Shown piece after piece: positions 33,239 through 47,521 of a stretch of 64,000 bases of DNA (position 1 is the first letter of the stretch; every line of letters starts with the position of its first letter). The stretch is from Otatea glauca (lineage: Eukaryota; Streptophyta; Magnoliopsida; Poales; Poaceae), in the NCBI GenBank assembly GCA_036346275.1, contig CM070728.1, positions 20,236,723-20,300,722 on the forward strand, written 5' to 3'. A model generated the notes under the pieces. It saw only the letters and a list, made by a program, of their open reading frames with translations, had not been told where the DNA came from and did no database searches. Both the position numbers and the translations under genes were made by a program.

Positions 33239-33353
33239 AAAAAACAGAAAAAAGAGAAAGAGAAGGAGAAGGAGAAGGAGAAGGAGAAGGAGGGGGAGGG
33301 GGAGGGGGAGGGGGAGGGAGAGGGAGAAGGAGAAGGAGGAGGAGGAGAAAGGA
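33239..33353 (+). repeat. Purine-only low-complexity tract (GAGAAG/GGGGGA)n
   Basis: About 115 bp of nearly pure purines, GAGAAG units passing into GGGGGA units and back, in the probable 5' leader of the transposase. It produces long but meaningless open frames (Glu/Gly/Arg- or Pro/Ser-rich). Confidence 0.9.
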
Positions 33354-34013
33354 GAGGGACTTCAAGATCCGCATTTCAATCAGTACTAATTTTTTAAGTA
33401 TTTAAATGTTGAATATGTAATATAGTAATCAGATTAAATAGAGTAATAATAGTTATTTAGGTAGATGACTTAGTTAGGAATGAGAACCTGATGCAAGTTG
33501 TTTAGCTAGTTGACTTAGTTAGAAATTTATATTTATTTCGGTAAGAATAGATGTTTAGTTAGATGAATTAGTCAAGAATTTATAGTTATGTCGGTATGGA
33601 CAGATGTTTAGTTATGCGACTTAGTTAGTAATTAATTTTCGATGTAGGGATGACCTAGAGGCAGGATTAAAATTTTGATTGTAATAATAGTTTTTGATTA
33701 GAGATCATGGATAAATTTTCATTTAATCTGGAAATGTAGAATCCAAATTCGGTTATTTGTGTACTGAGAATTCGGAGATGTCATGTAGAGTTGGATGGCT
33801 AAAATTGTCAGGATCGAAATATAACTCAATTTGTAGAGGTTCCTGACACATTAGTTTAGTTATGTTCTCATAGAAATTTGAAAATGATCACAGAATCTGA
33901 AGAATTTGTAAGAATTGAAATATTGCAACTGTACTGATTAAAAATTTGTGATCATTATTAGTCTTACAATGAAGAGTTAAATTGTGCAAATGTTAAGAAT
34001 TCGATGAATTTGC

Positions 34014-36600
34014 ATGACAGGTATGGATGATAGAGTGCAATTTAAAATATATTATGGAGAAGGAGTTCCGCACATGGGTGTTGAAGGGGTAGATCTAAGT
34101 CATTTCGCAAGTGTAGAGGCTAGCCTGTCACGCGTAGGGGAGCGTTCATGGGCTACGGTTATGAGATGGTTGTACCACATGTTCTCTTTGGACCGTGAAT
34201 TGCATGATCTGAAGTTACATGGAGTAGTTTGCCGAAGAATAGATTGCACGTACTGGGAGTTAATGGAAATGAGAGGGCCGAAATCTTGGAGTTAAATGCG
34301 TAAAATTGCAATTGAGAAAGGATGGCCATTAGTGTTATTGGCACAAGCATTTGAGAAAGTCAATACCGGGCATGCGACGCAGCAAGAGGTTGTTGATGAA
34401 GAACCGAGAGGAAGTTGGGGAGAGCGGACAAGTAGAGTAGGCTTAGTAGAGCGGGATGTAGGTTGGTCGGTCTGAAGTGCAAGGTGGGAGAGCTGATGTT
34501 GCAACGAGAGAGTTCAAGAAGCAATGGGCATGGCGACGAGGCGAAAACATTGAGTCGGTGGTCGAGCGATGGACACAGAGAATGAGGACTATGAGGCTTT
34601 AAGTAATGATGAAGCCACCAAGATCTATTCCCGCATGATTGGGATGAGTATCCGTTCGACAGTCGGTGGTGAACGATGACGAACAGTTCCTTCGCAGATG
34701 ATCGAATGAGGTGAGAAAAGATGCAATTTACAAGAATAAGAGTGAGGTTCAAGAAGCGATAATAGCATGGTCGATGTCGTTGCAGAGCCTTCAAGGTTGT
34801 AAAGTCCGATCGGTGGTGTATGATGTAAGATTCCAGACGGAGGGTTGCCCGTGGCGCGCCCATGCGTACCGGCCTAAATGGGACACCATTTGGAAGTGTT
34901 CTATAGTCGCTCCACATACATGTGTACTAACGAGTCTGCTGCAATCACATCGGAACATATCATCGGGCTTTATTGCCAATGCAATGTACGGAGAGATTGT
35001 AGGCAACCTAGATTTAGAGCCACGGGCCATCGTACTCGCAATACAACAGAGGTTCCAGATACAATAAGCTACGCGAAGGCATGGAGAGCAAAGCGAAGGC
35101 ATTGGAAACACGGTTCGAAGACGCACGAAGACTCCTACCGTAACTTGCGGGTTTGCTTGGTGATAAAGGACCGAAATCCTGGAACTTATGTGGACATTTG
35201 TGAGCATCCTTCGCGCTTCTCGAAGATGGTTTTGAAGCGAGCATTCTTCGCTTTAGGTCCATGCATCAATGCGTTCGAGCATTGTCGTCCTTTGTTATGT
35301 GTCGATGGGACATTTTTGACTGGTAAATACAAAGGGCAGATATTGACTGCCATAGGAGTGGATGGCAATAATCAAGTTCTCCCCGTAGCGCTCGCATTTG
35401 TGGAGGGTGAAAACACGATAGTCGGCATTGGTTCCTACGGAATGTCAAAGCGGTGTCGTTCATCGTGACCGAGTGTGTATCATACACGATCGGCATTCCG
35501 GCTTTGAGGGCAATTATTCGATTGCGAAGAAGGTGTGGATGAGACTCATCCATGGCCTGATTTGCGTAGTAGGTGGTGCAAGCGTCATATGGGTGCCAAT
35601 TTCTACAAGCAGTTCAGGAGCAAGGAGCTAACAAAGCTTTTCAAGAGGCTCTGCGACTGAACCAGCAGAGAAAGTTTGATGTACTGGAAGAAATTGGATG
35701 AGCCGACATCGAGGCACACAAAGCAGAGGCAACGAAGAGGGCAGCCCGACCTTGGGAGGCCCGACCGCTACTGGAGGAGTTACCCACCGACCCTCCCCAC
35801 CGGTTCAAGGAATGGAAGGGCTCTGAAACGCTTCTCCGAATGGATAGAGCATGAGCCTAGGGAGAAATGGGCTCTGCTTTAAGACACCGATGGTGCGAGG
35901 TATGGTGTCATGACAACAAACCTTGCGGAGGTTTACAACTGGGTGATGCAAGGGTTGAGACCCCTTCCCTTGGTTGGTATTGTCGAGGGTGTTCTTCGTG
36001 GCATCACAAAGTACTTCGTTGATCGCCATGCAAGGGCGATCACGCGCATGAACGATCCTGCTATGAAGTACTCAGAGATGATTTCTGCATACATGGAGGA
36101 CAAAGGCAAGAAGGGGGAGATGCACAGAGCAACGAAGATGGGTACGAGGGAGCTCCATTTTGAGGTGATGTGCAAGGAGAAAGCCGGTCGTGGGACGAAC
36201 CGACGAAAAGTTGCTCACGAATGCATCATACACAGGCAAACTTGTGTCTGCACCTGCAATAAGCCTCGTCTATTACACAGGCCATGCTCCCATGTTATGG
36301 CTGCCTGCTCGATGATTCACATGGATCCGGTATATTCATGTCTCAATTCTTTAGTAAGGAAGTCGTGGTTTGCAACTGGGCGCGAAATGCACGGTTTCCG
36401 AGTGGTGGGTTTATTCACGAGCACAAAAGTCGGGAGGATACACGTTGGGTCCCGGACATGAGCAAAGCTAAAGGAGTGGGAAGAAGGCAATCCAGCGTAT
36501 AAGGAATGATATGGACGCCACGAAAGTGGCCGCCACGAAAGAAATGTTCTACTTGCAGGAGACAGGCACTCTTTCAAGAGTTGCCCAAGATTGGCCGTGA
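34014..36600 (+). pseudogene. MULE transposase (mudrA type), frame-disrupted
   Basis: Pieces in family order and on one strand: an N-terminal MULE segment (34014-34295, VQFKIYYGEGVPHMG); a MuDR DNA-binding part (34711-35067, with EGCPWRAHAYRPKWDTIWKC and HTCVLTSLLQSHRNISS); and the MULE catalytic core with LLCVDGTFLTGKYKGQILTA (first Asp codon 35304-35306) and IIHDRHSG (second Asp codon 35488-35490). The C-terminal part at 35910-36461 has a SWIM zinc finger, C-X-C-Xn-C-X-H (codons 36249-36292, LLHRPCSHVMAAC). A CCHC-like knuckle near 36540-36590 (CSTCRRQ...) is frame-shifted. At least four frame breaks or stops separate the pieces. ATG at 34014 is only a formal start, because an intron acceptor (GACAG) may lie just after it. 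The enzyme would be a DDE transposase. This copy cannot encode it whole unless some breaks are sequencing errors. Confidence 0.9.
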
Positions 36601-36919
36601 AGTGTTATATGTTCTTTTAGATCGAACTATGGTTTACTTGATGCACTAGAATTTCATTTTGCTTGTATCGAATTAAGACGTGTGGTCAAAATATGTAATA
36701 CTGAATGTTATTGTACTTGATTAAATGAGAGTGTAGTATGTTGTATTCATTTTGTATCTTTTTAACGCTTTGCACATAGATGAACATTTTTACTTCCATG
36801 TATTACGTGTGCTCTAAATTATGACAGTACTTGTTCCATTCATATTCTATTTGTATTTGTTGTATTTATTTTACACCTTTTTTACACCTTATGTAACATA
36901 AACATTTTTATTTGCAGGC
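36601..36919. other. Spacer between transposase and PMD gene
   Basis: AT-rich, about 320 bp. It should hold the 3' end of the transposase transcript and the promoter or first acceptor of the next gene (TTTATTTGCAG just before the ATG at 36920). No other feature seen. Confidence 0.4.
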
Positions 36920-39465
36920 ATGGCGGGCGGACAGTTGTACGAGTTGCTTGACCCGTCGGTTGACGCGACTCACCGGAGCCGTTTAGCGACGTTGCCCCCG
37001 CAGGATGGGGAGGCGGCCTTGGAGCTTGGGGCCCTGCGCTTGCGCACCCCCATGAGGGCGTGGCGTCTCGATCCGCGATGGATCCCGAGGTTAGTTCAAT
37101 TTCGTCGCAGTGTTGTACTCATGTCCCCTTCGACACCACGATAATACTTCTCACATTCTTTTGCGAGTTGAGGCGGTGGCCTACTACCGCTGCCCATATG
37201 GTCGAGGTGACCGCCGGATCGCAGGACCGACGGAGTGCCTCTAGGCGGTTCCCTTCACGACAGAGCTTGTCGATCGCTCTAGTGGACCGGTGGCGGCCTG
37301 AGACCCACACCTTTCACCTGCCGTGTGGTGAGATGGCGCCGACACTAGAGGACGTCAGTTACCTCCTAGGCCTGCCCTGCTCAGGAGATGCGGTGGTTCC
37401 TGCAGACGTCCACCCAGAGTGGCAGGCAGATATCCTCCACCGGTTCCAGGGGGTGCTACCCACCACAAGACACGACTTTCGCGGTGCGCGACGGTCCGAC
37501 GCAATGGTGGCTTGTGCGATTCTACGTAAGCATGATTTTTCCTTGTCGATCCGATTTAACTTACCGTGTGTGATTTTCATTGCATTTACAACCTAACCAT
37601 TACTTTACTGCGGCGAGAGGATGGTACCCGAGTCGGGAGCGGCCGTCGCCGGCACTTGGAGGCGTACCTTCGTGGCTCTTCGGTGGGTCTTGTTCGCTGG
37701 CGTCGCACGGGACACCGCCGACAGCACATGATCCGCTTTGCGAGGACGATCGCCGACGCCGACTTGGAGGAGATCCCGCACTGGTTTGGGACTGCGGTAC
37801 TTGCCGCGACGCATCGTGCTTTGTGCGACGGTGTCGTCGCGTGTCCGACTCGCCCACTCGCGCGGCCGCCCTTTGCTCTGCACTGTGGTCGCTCGAGAGG
37901 TTCCAGATCGGACGACCACTAATAGACCTCGCTCCACTTACGCGCAGACTTCTACGTGGTTCTCGGGGCGAGGTTGATCGTCCGACGATGGGGACATTGT
38001 GGTGTCGCCGACAGTCGATACTTATCGTGGCCGTATGTTGTTTTTAATTCTCCACGTGTTGTACTAACGCTCATCGCCGGTGTTTTTTGCGTACCGGTTC
38101 ACCCGATCACGACGCACGCCGTACCCTCGAAGACGTAGCGATGTTGGACCACTCACGGACGATCGCGTCATATGGCGCCCCTACGCCCCGAAGCTTGTGC
38201 AGCACGCGCGCGCTTGGCTCATCCGCCGCGATCTTGAAAGATCGAAAAGGCGACTAGAGGGGGTGAATAGGAGCCAAATAAAATTTTCAATAAATTCTCC
38301 CCTAGAATTCAATCCACCAAAAGACTAGAAAGAAATAATCGAACCATCGATCGTGCAAATTCATGAATGCAGGCTCACCGCTTAAGGTCGGATGAACGAT
38401 AAAAAGCGACTGGTCGGGTAGCTCGGTCGGATGAACGATCGCGAATCGCTCGTCAAGATCGGTCGGATGAACAAGACTCCCGATCGAAGTGGTCGGATGA
38501 ATAAGACTCCGACCCGAAGTGGTCGGATGAACGAGACTCGGGTGAGCAGATATCCGACCGGACGAGCGATCGCCCGACCTGCGGAGGTCGGATGAACGAG
38601 ACTCGGGTGAATAGTGCTCGGATGAACGAAGAAAATCAGCACGATCTTAAAAACAAATCGATGTAACTTTTGATCTACCGATCCAAAACAATGAAACTTG
38701 GTGTGCACCTCCCTAAGGATGTCAGAACCTATTTCATCATCAATCGAAGGAATTGATACCAAGGTTCCGTCCCTTTTCGCTTTAACAAATGCAACACCCA
38801 AAACAGAGTCACGAACACAGATTTCACCCTAACTTGTCGGTGGGAGTTGATGGTCGAATATCCTTGGATAACTCTCCACAAATCACAGCAAGTAAGTACA
38901 CGAAGAAACAACCTTCAAACAGATAGAAACACTATCTGAAAACTAGGCACAGAAATTGGTTTCTTCCAAAACTGAATAGAAGAGGTTGTAGATTGCCTAG
39001 ATGATTGGGATATGATCTATAGAAGATTCATCCAGCAATCTTTCATCCTTGGCAATAAGAACCAGAAGCCAATCAAGACTAACGAACTGCAAGTCACACG
39101 TTTACGCACTTTAAGAACACAGATTTACAACTTGCAACAAGAACTCAAGGATTGCCTAAATGATTGAAAGCACCGAATCCAGAGAAGAGTTCATCAATCA
39201 TGAATTTCAAAAAGGACTCAAAAGCATGTAGAAGGAGATGAGGCAAATCCAAATTACGTAAAGTAAATTGCAAGTAAGTAAATGCGGAATTTAGATAACA
39301 TAATTTAAGTGCGTAATGTAAATACGTAAGAGAAATGAAACAAGAATATAAGTGAAGAACATTTCATTTACGGAAGGAGGTTTACAAAGCCTCACAACAA
39401 AGTGGGCAAAACTCAAACGAGCAAAAAACCTCGGAACCTTCAAAGAGGGAGGCTGCCCTACCCTC

Positions 39466-39473
39466 TATTTATA
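39466..39473 (-). promoter_or_regulatory. TATA box in SIRE-type 3' LTR
   Basis: TATAAATA followed by GAGGGTAGGG on the minus strand. The same box is in the other LTR at 48777-48784, where it would drive the element. Confidence 0.5.
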
Positions 39474-40114
39474 GTGACACAGGATCAATTCCCACATTTG
39501 GATGTCCCGCTTCAATCCTAAGCTAACATCCAAGAGCCGGATTTGATCCTTACATCGCCACTCTCAACAACTCTCAACTACTCACGAGACTTTCTTCACC
39601 GCTCACCCCAAGGAGACACCCTCTCCCTGCTCTATTCATAGCAGTGCTTGGAACACCTACCACCCTTGGATGAGCCTCTAAACCCTAGAGCACTCCATCA
39701 AGGGTGAGATTTTACCCACTCACAAAGCTATGCATGGGCTCACCCAAACCCAACAACACAACGGGTTTTGCACGCTTTTCAACTCACACTAACTTGACCC
39801 GCTACTCTATCTTCCCGACCGCGATCCAACGATCCTCCAAGATCGAGCAGCTCCAAGTTAGCATCTCATCCATTCCTTTGTCTTCTCGGCTTGCGGCTAC
39901 TCCCGGCCTCGCCATCTTTGGCGACACCTTGATCATCCGGACCTCGGCTCTCCTAACCTAGTCCCGATCCCCTTCGCCTCACCATGACCTAGCTCCAAAG
40001 TCCCGCAACCATCATAGACAAGGAAACCACATCACATAGCAATGTCCAACAACACATATCCATCTCAACAGAAAGATATACACTATGTCGACCAAAGATA
40101 ACCCCGACCACACG

Positions 40115-40760
40115 TGGTATGACCATCGGTCTCCATCCCGACCAACCAAGGTCCGACCATCGGTCTCCATCCCGACCAACAATGGTCCGACCATCGGTCT
40201 CCATCCCGACCAACAATGGTCCGACCATCGGTCTCCATCCCGACCACTCAAGGTCCGACCACGGTCTTCATCCCGACCAACAATGGTCCGACCATCGGTC
40301 TCCATCCCGACCACTGAGTGCGACCACCGGTCTCCGATCACGAGAAACGACCACTCGGGTCGACGATCGGTCTCGACCACCACACCTGAACCTCTCGGGT
40401 CGGACAACCGGTCTCCGACCAACCAAAGACTCGACCACTCGGTCGACGATCGTCTCCGACCAGCCAAAGCCCGCACCTCTCAAATCGGACAACCGGTCTC
40501 CGACCAACCAAAGACTCGACCACTCGTGGTCGACGATCGGTCTCCGACCACCAAAGCCTGCACCTCTCGGTCGGACAACCGTCTCCGACCAACCAAAGAC
40601 CGACCACTCGTGGTCGACGACCGGTCTCCGACCAGCCAAAGCCTGCACCTCTCGGTCGGACGACCACCACTCGCTGGACGACCGGTCTGCAACACACCAA
40701 AGCCCGACCACTCAAATCGACGACCCGACCACTCGGGTCGGACGACCGGTCTCCAACCAA
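40115..40760. repeat. Tandem repeats inside the 3' LTR
   Basis: Five or so consecutive units of about 30 bp (GACCATCGGTCTCCATCCCG then ACCAACAATGGTCC) are followed by units of about 60-65 bp with CCGGTCTCCGACCAACCAAAG and CGACCACTCG. Open frames of 150-280 codons here on both strands are products of the repeat (Arg/Ser/Pro-rich) and not genes. Confidence 0.85.
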
Positions 40761-40878
40761 GAACTCAAATTGCTCTAGCTCAAAAACAATCCAAATCAAA
40801 CTCAAACTTGAGCACACCTTGCTCAGATAAAGTCAAATACTCATCACAAACATGGATGGACCTCCACATGGTCCTTCA

Positions 40879-43800
40879 ATCTCCCCTTGATGAGTATATT
40901 GACAAACCACACAAAAGGCATAAATTTGAGTTTGAATGAGACAAGAAGAAAGCAATTTGATTGCAAAGCCAAACTTGGTCCAGAGAGAAGATATAAAATT
41001 ATGACCAAGTTGGCGTAAAGAATTTAGAGCAAGACCATGAAAAGAGCAAGTTTTCAACAAAAGCTCTAAAACCAATCATAAGTGTCAAATGTGATTATGA
41101 TCCATAAGAGATAGCAAAGATTTACAAAATCATAAGAACCAACATGCTTTCACATTTCTATCTCCTCCTTTTCTACATTTTAAATGATGCCTTTTCTACA
41201 TTTTCTCCCCTTTGGCAATATAGGCATCAAAATAGAATTTTCTCCTCTTTTATGTATGCATGAAATGCAACCTAAGGGAGCTTTGAAGATTATCCAAATG
41301 ATCATAATGACAAGATATGACACCAAGCTTATTAATCTCAGATTATAACCAAACTAAGACATGTCCAAGTGCAAATAACAAATTTTGCTCATCAAGAAGT
41401 TTTGAAAATGTATCATTTTAGCAAGATTTGACAAGTGCAAAACTTAGCAAAGTTTCAAAACTAGAAGCAAAACCACTCAGGGATCAAATGGAAAACCTAG
41501 AGTTCAACCTACTCAACACTTTGGGAAATTTGAAGTGCATATAAGGTCCTTCGAGCCCATTTTTTTCAATTTATGCAAATTTTCTTTAAGACTTGAAAAA
41601 CATAGCGGGTGCAAATGTTTGACATTATTTGCATTCTTTACCCACTTATGTGTTTGATATTTGCATTTTTTGTTGATTGACTCAAGCCATTTTCGATCAT
41701 CTCAAGAGTAACTCTTAAGAGAATGATCTTGGTCATACACAATATATTCCAAGTTCATCCCAAATGCAATGGGAGGCAGCCTCGAGAATATAAAGTGTTG
41801 AGATCAATTTTGCACAAAAGAGTCAATTTTTTTAATTTTCATTTAGCACATATAAGCAATTCAAGGACTCAAATATGGATCAAGCAAATTTCACCCAAGT
41901 TGCTATAGGGACTCTAGAGAATTCCAAAATTTCACAATTCATGGTAAAAGCTCTTAGAGAAGAAACTTAGTAAGTAAAAGCAACATGTTTCATCAAGTTT
42001 TCATTTAAAGCTTTTAAGTTTTTCAGATTTCAATGAACATTAGCTTGATAAATGATCTTGGACATATCTAAGCTAGTGATTTTCTTCGAAAGATATAGCA
42101 TGATGTATTTCACGAAGATTGAGTCAAATGCATAATAGACAAAGCTCATAAAACGAAAAATTCAGTCTAAATGCAATGCATGAACAGATTCCCAAACTCC
42201 CCCTCAACAATTGAATCAATTTTAAGCTCAAATCTGGTTAAAGTTGGGTTATTATCAAGATTAGGCATAAAGAAAACCCAATGAACTCAATAATAACCGA
42301 AAAAATGTAATGAGAAGAAGAAGTCGAGAAACGCAACACCGGATGGCTATTGAGCATAGATAAGATAGAAGAGATTCACTATGGCTCGGACTCGCTCTTA
42401 TCTTCCCAGAGACCCACATAGGAAGTCGACTCTAGATTTCAACTAAGGAGTGCACATGCACTGCCTACCAGAGGCCACAAAACCTACTAGACTTATAAGA
42501 CGTGAGGGAACTCAACCTAGAGAGAAGAGAGAACAACTAATCACGCATGATAGCAACCTAAAGCACAAGATAAGAGGTCCATGCGAGGCATGCCAAGTCT
42601 AAGTGAGTGGACTCAACTCAAGAAAACAAACCCAAAGTCACCTGTAAGAAGAAAGGAAAACTGGAAGAGAATATATAGTACATAATATACAAACCAACTC
42701 CCCCTCAAGATAAGCTATATGAGCTCATAAACCCAAGCTCAAATCCCCCTAAACACACTCTAAAACTCTCTCCTCACAAGAGATAGGTAGAAAGCTAGAG
42801 GAAAAGAGATAAGATCGAAAACCACATGGTCTCTAAGGAGCAAGACGGCTCAAGGTAAAAAGCAACCTAATTATGCTAGAAGTCCAACCAAAAGACTCTA
42901 GACAAAAAGGACACAAGCTCTACCTACAAAAGAACCACAACCTCCTAAGAGATCCATCATTATCATCAACATTTTCAGAGGTACTTACCTACTGCAGTGT
43001 AGAACAAGTAGTGGCAAAGGACCTGAAGTGGATCCTAAAAGCAGAGGAAGAGATATTCCTAGGATGATGGTCTCCTCACCAGAAAGCCTACACACATGCA
43101 TCCAACAAATCTATGCTTTGGCTCAAGTTAGGCGGATCCAGCTTCCTAGGCACGAATGGACAAGATACATGAAAAGTGTGGCAAATGATCATCTAGAGCA
43201 TGAACATGATGCGAAGGTAATGTAAGATCATGTTCACAACCAAGCTAAAGATAGCATCAAGATCCATATATCCATAGACAACAAAGAAAACATATCCACA
43301 TGATAAACAACAAAGAAGGTGCATCATAGCACCACATGCTTTGGCATAAGAAGCTAAGCAAGGTGTATCACAAAGAACAAAATGCTAGCAGGATCATGTG
43401 CAAGCCTAGAAATACATGGATCAAGATACTACCCTAAACATGACAATGACCATGTAAATGAAGAAATACCATAATGAAGCACAACAACATGCTACTAGAT
43501 ATAACATGAGCAAGATAAATAAAGACAACCAAAGAGGATCATGCATAAAACAAACCAATTAGCAACATCAAGATCCATTTATCCATAGTCTCAATAACAA
43601 TATTTACATGCGCGAAAAGGCCCGCCAAAAGAAGACCAAACAAAAGGTCATGAGGACACAGCAAAGATGAAAGTAAATGGTGACCATGGACACAAAGATG
43701 AGAAGCTACTTATGGCAACACTCTATGCATGATGATGAATACATGCCATGAATGAAGAACACAAGCTCATGCAAAATAGGTATGAAGCATATAAGCATGA

Positions 43801-45500
43801 AGGACAATAAAGGTGATCATGAACAATATAAGTCATATAATGGCAGCTAGATCATATAACCCTAATCTCATGAAAGGCACTCACATGTAGCACAAAGTCC
43901 GACAAACAAAGTCTAAACAAGGCTAATCGTGGATGTAATAGAAAATCGTGGTCATATAACCTAGATACTACTCATGACAAAATAAAGTAAATGATATATA
44001 GCACGTGCCCATAGTTAATACAAATGCTCATACCAAATGAACAATATCATGGACAAGATAAAAACAAGAAAATCACATGTCGGGAAAGAGCTCATGAATT
44101 TAGGATATAATACATGAAGCACAAAGATGGTTGGGGAAAACATGCTATGGCACAAAACAAGACAGACAAAAACTAACAAGACCTAGCAAAGTACATATAA
44201 TACACATGAGAGCAAGAGCAATCACAACATGTCATGGAAATGATGATCACAAATATAACCGACATGAGGGTATGAGATAGCTCACCATGGAAGTGAAAGA
44301 CCCCAATGTCATATCATGAAGCTCAACACTTGTGGAGCGAAACACGAGGCAAACAAAGTTGAAAGTACATGCGAGTTAGCATGATGCTCATGATGGTCAT
44401 GCAGAAGATCCAATCCTCTAGAGACAAGCCGCAAAGGCCAACTCGAATTCACATCGAGTGCCAACATTGAAAAGCGATAAAACGATCCTAGATGAGATTA
44501 GTAAGGATCAACATGACCAACATACTTACTCGCAACTCTTGCCGTGAGTGGGTACCTCGAGGAAAACGAGGTCCACTACTTATGCACGCGAAGATGATGC
44601 CTCGTGACAACTCATGGACTAAGAATCGAACTAAGAAAGGACAAGTCCACAAGATGACCCAAATCCACTCCACTAGGCGGTGATCATATCCTCAAGCTAG
44701 TCTCAGCGACTCATGCCATGAAAAGGCAAAAGGCACTTAAAAGCATTATTGCATAGACATGACACAAGGAATTGACACAAGAGGAAAGATGACTCGATCT
44801 CGGGATAGAGAGAAGATCACGGGAACCCAATCGAGCCACACGACGCCTCGTGAGTACCGATCCACGAAGAAGATCGACTCGAGTGTCTCTCTGACGCCAA
44901 CTCTCACACGATCGGAGCAACTCGTAGATAATTTAGGAGTCAAAGCGGGTTGGCACGCCGTGGTGCAAAAGCCGGACCATCCCAGAAGGTCGCTGGATCT
45001 CCTACCGGAAAACACCTCACGCCACGATATCTACCTCGATGGAAAAACGAGGAATATCAAGAGGACGGCGGAAAGATCGACTACGAACAGCTCGGGACTA
45101 AAACTCAAGAACTAGCATGAAAACCAAGTCCGGGCCGCCCAAAAACAGGCGACTCTCTAACTGTCTAGAAGCGGTGTGTGCCTTAGAGCACTCAAAGTCC
45201 GGGATGACCACAATACCCCTAAGAGCGACAACACGCCACGCCGAGTGATCTTGGCGTGCTCAAGCGTAAATCTACTAGGTGACCATCCTTCTTACGGAAG
45301 GTGCATGTGTACTTCGCCTTGCTAGAGACGAAGCATCAGAGTAACACCCTTCCAGTCGAAGTCCTATGGACAACCCCAGAGACCTAAACACGGTGGTGCT
45401 CACTCGGAGCTACCACAATCTCACCACTCTTGGAGCCGCGACAATGGTGGGAGGATGCGCCGAGCGTGCTCCAAGGATCAAATCCTAGACCTTGATTGAA
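40879..45500 (-). other. Interior of the SIRE-type element without coding similarity
   Basis: Long A/G-rich plus-strand sequence (CAAGATGA, GAAGCACAA-type words). No integrase, RT or RNase H motif was found on either strand, though a complete Copia would carry about 4 kb of pol here. The short open frames (60-89 codons) show no family similarity. It may be replaced, deleted or env-like-region sequence. Confidence 0.5.
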
Positions 45501-45515
45501 TCTACTAATTTTGGA

Positions 45516-47481
45516 TTAGTCTAGAATAAGATTGAGCTTCTTCTTGCCTCCAACAAACTTCTCGAGAGTGCTCATAAGATACTGGCAATCTCGGAAGAGA
45601 GAAGCACAAGAAGAACAGGGAAGGAGAGAAAGAAGAAGAACTGAAAGAGAAGATCTCTCAAAGACGTGCTTTTGTTCCCTTAGCACTACTGTCTCAATCT
45701 TGAGGGACTCACAAGAAACGCAAGAAGCATCTCTAATCCTATTGGCTTGGTCTTCTAATTTCTTTCTAAGCTCGACATGGATTTTATCCAAGTCATCCTT
45801 AACCCCAACACACAACAGTAACCAGTTTTGACTTATCTAGTAAGTCCTTAGCAAGTTGATCACACTTGACATTCAAAGCATCATTGTCAAGTTTTAGTTG
45901 CCTCTGACCCTCACATGAGTGACTGGGTCCTTAGAAGCATGCAATTCAAGTTCATCATTTCTAGCGAAAGCTTCTTAAGGTGTGAACTCATGGCATCAAT
46001 TTCAAAAAGCAATTTAGGGCAATTAGCACAAGAAGGAGTAGAGTGAGCATGAAGAAAACTAGCCTCAACAGATTATCATCAATAGAACTAGTGCTAGCAT
46101 TCTTCCTCCTAAGACCATCAAGTTCAAGAAGCACACTATCATGTATGGTCCTTAGGTTCTCCAACTCCACAAGAACAAGATCACAGAGAACACACCATCG
46201 CTGACTCGGGAGGAGAAGATCTAAGCGAAGCTAACTCCCAAATCAAGGTACCTACTTCCTTTTCTAACTCGTAACACCTCGACCTAGCCTTAGCATGAAA
46301 CTTGCCTAATTTACGTATGCAAGATTTAATTCGTCGTAGGTGGGTACCTCGTCCGAGTCATTTGACACTGAGTCGCTTGCTTCAATGGCGCTGCCATGAA
46401 GCACATGCTTGAGAAGTCGCCGCCGCTCTTCTTCACTTGCGGTTCATCCTCGCTTCGTCGCTCCACGCCTCCGAGTCGGAGAGCTCGATATCATCTAGCG
46501 CGAGGACCCGATGAAAGAGCTTCTTGTTTTGGCAAAGTTGTGGTACTTCTTCTTCGCGGCTCACGAGTGGGGCCTTCTTGTTGCGGTTTTTATCGGTGTA
46601 GTCGTTCTTGCCCGAACCGCTTTGTTCGTTCTGCCCTTCTCGGCTTGGGATGCTTTGCTCGAATGTGGTTGGGGCCACCACACTCAAACAGTGATCATCC
46701 CACCTCTCTTCCTCTCTCAATCTTTTGTATGCATATGAAAATTTGCGAGCAAGAAGAGCAAGCTCATTTTCGAAAATTTTCCAGCTTGGTCATCGCTAGC
46801 TCGCAAAGGGCGGAGAGAGAGAAACCAATGTAAGAATCGAAAGAGAGGATCCAATGAGATCGGTGACCAAAGCCATCGATCGAGACTTCGTCTTCGCGAG
46901 ACGACGCCGATCTCATGAGTCTTGAGGCGGGAATAAAGCCCGTCAAGAGTCAAGGTCGGCAGTGTCGGTGGTGTCCTTGATGGTGGTCACTTTCATTTCC
47001 CAAACACGAAGATCGAGTGCGGTCAAGAAATGTCGAGCATTATCCGAGTCGTATATGCAACCGATCGCCGGAGGTCGCCGTAATCTTTGTAAACCGACCA
47101 AAGCACTCGTCAAGACTCTCACCGCGGTTGTTCAAACTTGTTGATCTCACGCTTGAATTGGTCCTGTCGAACTGCCTTGATTTGGGTAGTGCCTCATGGT
47201 AAGCATCGAGGGTCACCCAAATCTCATGAGCGAAACGAAGGTGAGAAATCTGTCATACTCATCGTGGCTAAGACCTGTATGAGGATGTTCCTTGCCTTAG
47301 CATTCGCCTCAACGTCGACCATATTGCCGCCGTGACGTTCTCATCGCCAGGAACCTCATACGGAGCTTCACCTTCGCCATATCGAAGCCCAGGCGTGATG
47401 TACGACTCCATCCGAGATTTCCAAAAGGAAAATCAACTCCACGAAAATAGGAGGCTTGGTGGAATACTTGTCCATCGCCAT
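45516..47481 (-). pseudogene. SIRE/Maximus-type gag, frame-disrupted
   Basis: On the minus strand gag starts with ATG at 47481: MAMDKYSTKPPIFVELIF. In the following frame changes are VEANAKARNILIQVL and HEIWVTLDAYHE at about 47160-47310. The region 46764-46953 has TLDGLYSRLKTHE, and 46433-46720 has a Lys/Glu-rich stretch ending near LDDIELSDSEAWSDEARM. The segment 45516-45815 has a coiled-coil-like CVSCESLKIE...CASLFRDC...LEKFVGGKKKLNLIL. This order matches SIRE/Maximus gag polyproteins. Frameshifts and stops are present. I could not identify an intact zinc knuckle. Confidence 0.75.
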
Positions 47482-47521
47482 GGCTCTTGAGACCGGTCAA
47501 GATCTAGAAAGAGCAGAATCG

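Larger units (their letters stand above)
38235..40878 (-). repeat. 3' LTR of the SIRE-type element
   Basis: Plus-strand ends are TGAAAGATCGAAAAGGCGAC and GGTCCTTCA. It contains a TATAAATA box on the minus strand (39466-39473) and two tandem-repeat blocks: a GGTCGGATGAAC type at 38385-38640, and a GACCATCGGTCTCCATCCC / CCGGTCTCCGACCAACCAAAG type at 40115-40760. It matches 47536-50201 almost throughout, with many one- to three-base indels. Confidence 0.9.

Noticed and set aside
33102..33405. Frames such as repeated MATDSLSPF and Glu/Gly- or Pro-rich proteins
   Set aside because: They are translations of the palindromic arm units and of the purine tract, with no start context or conservation.
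40012..40939. Several 150-284-codon frames on both strands, repeated at 49296-50133
   Set aside because: They lie inside the LTR tandem repeats, occur in all frames at once and change between the two LTR copies.
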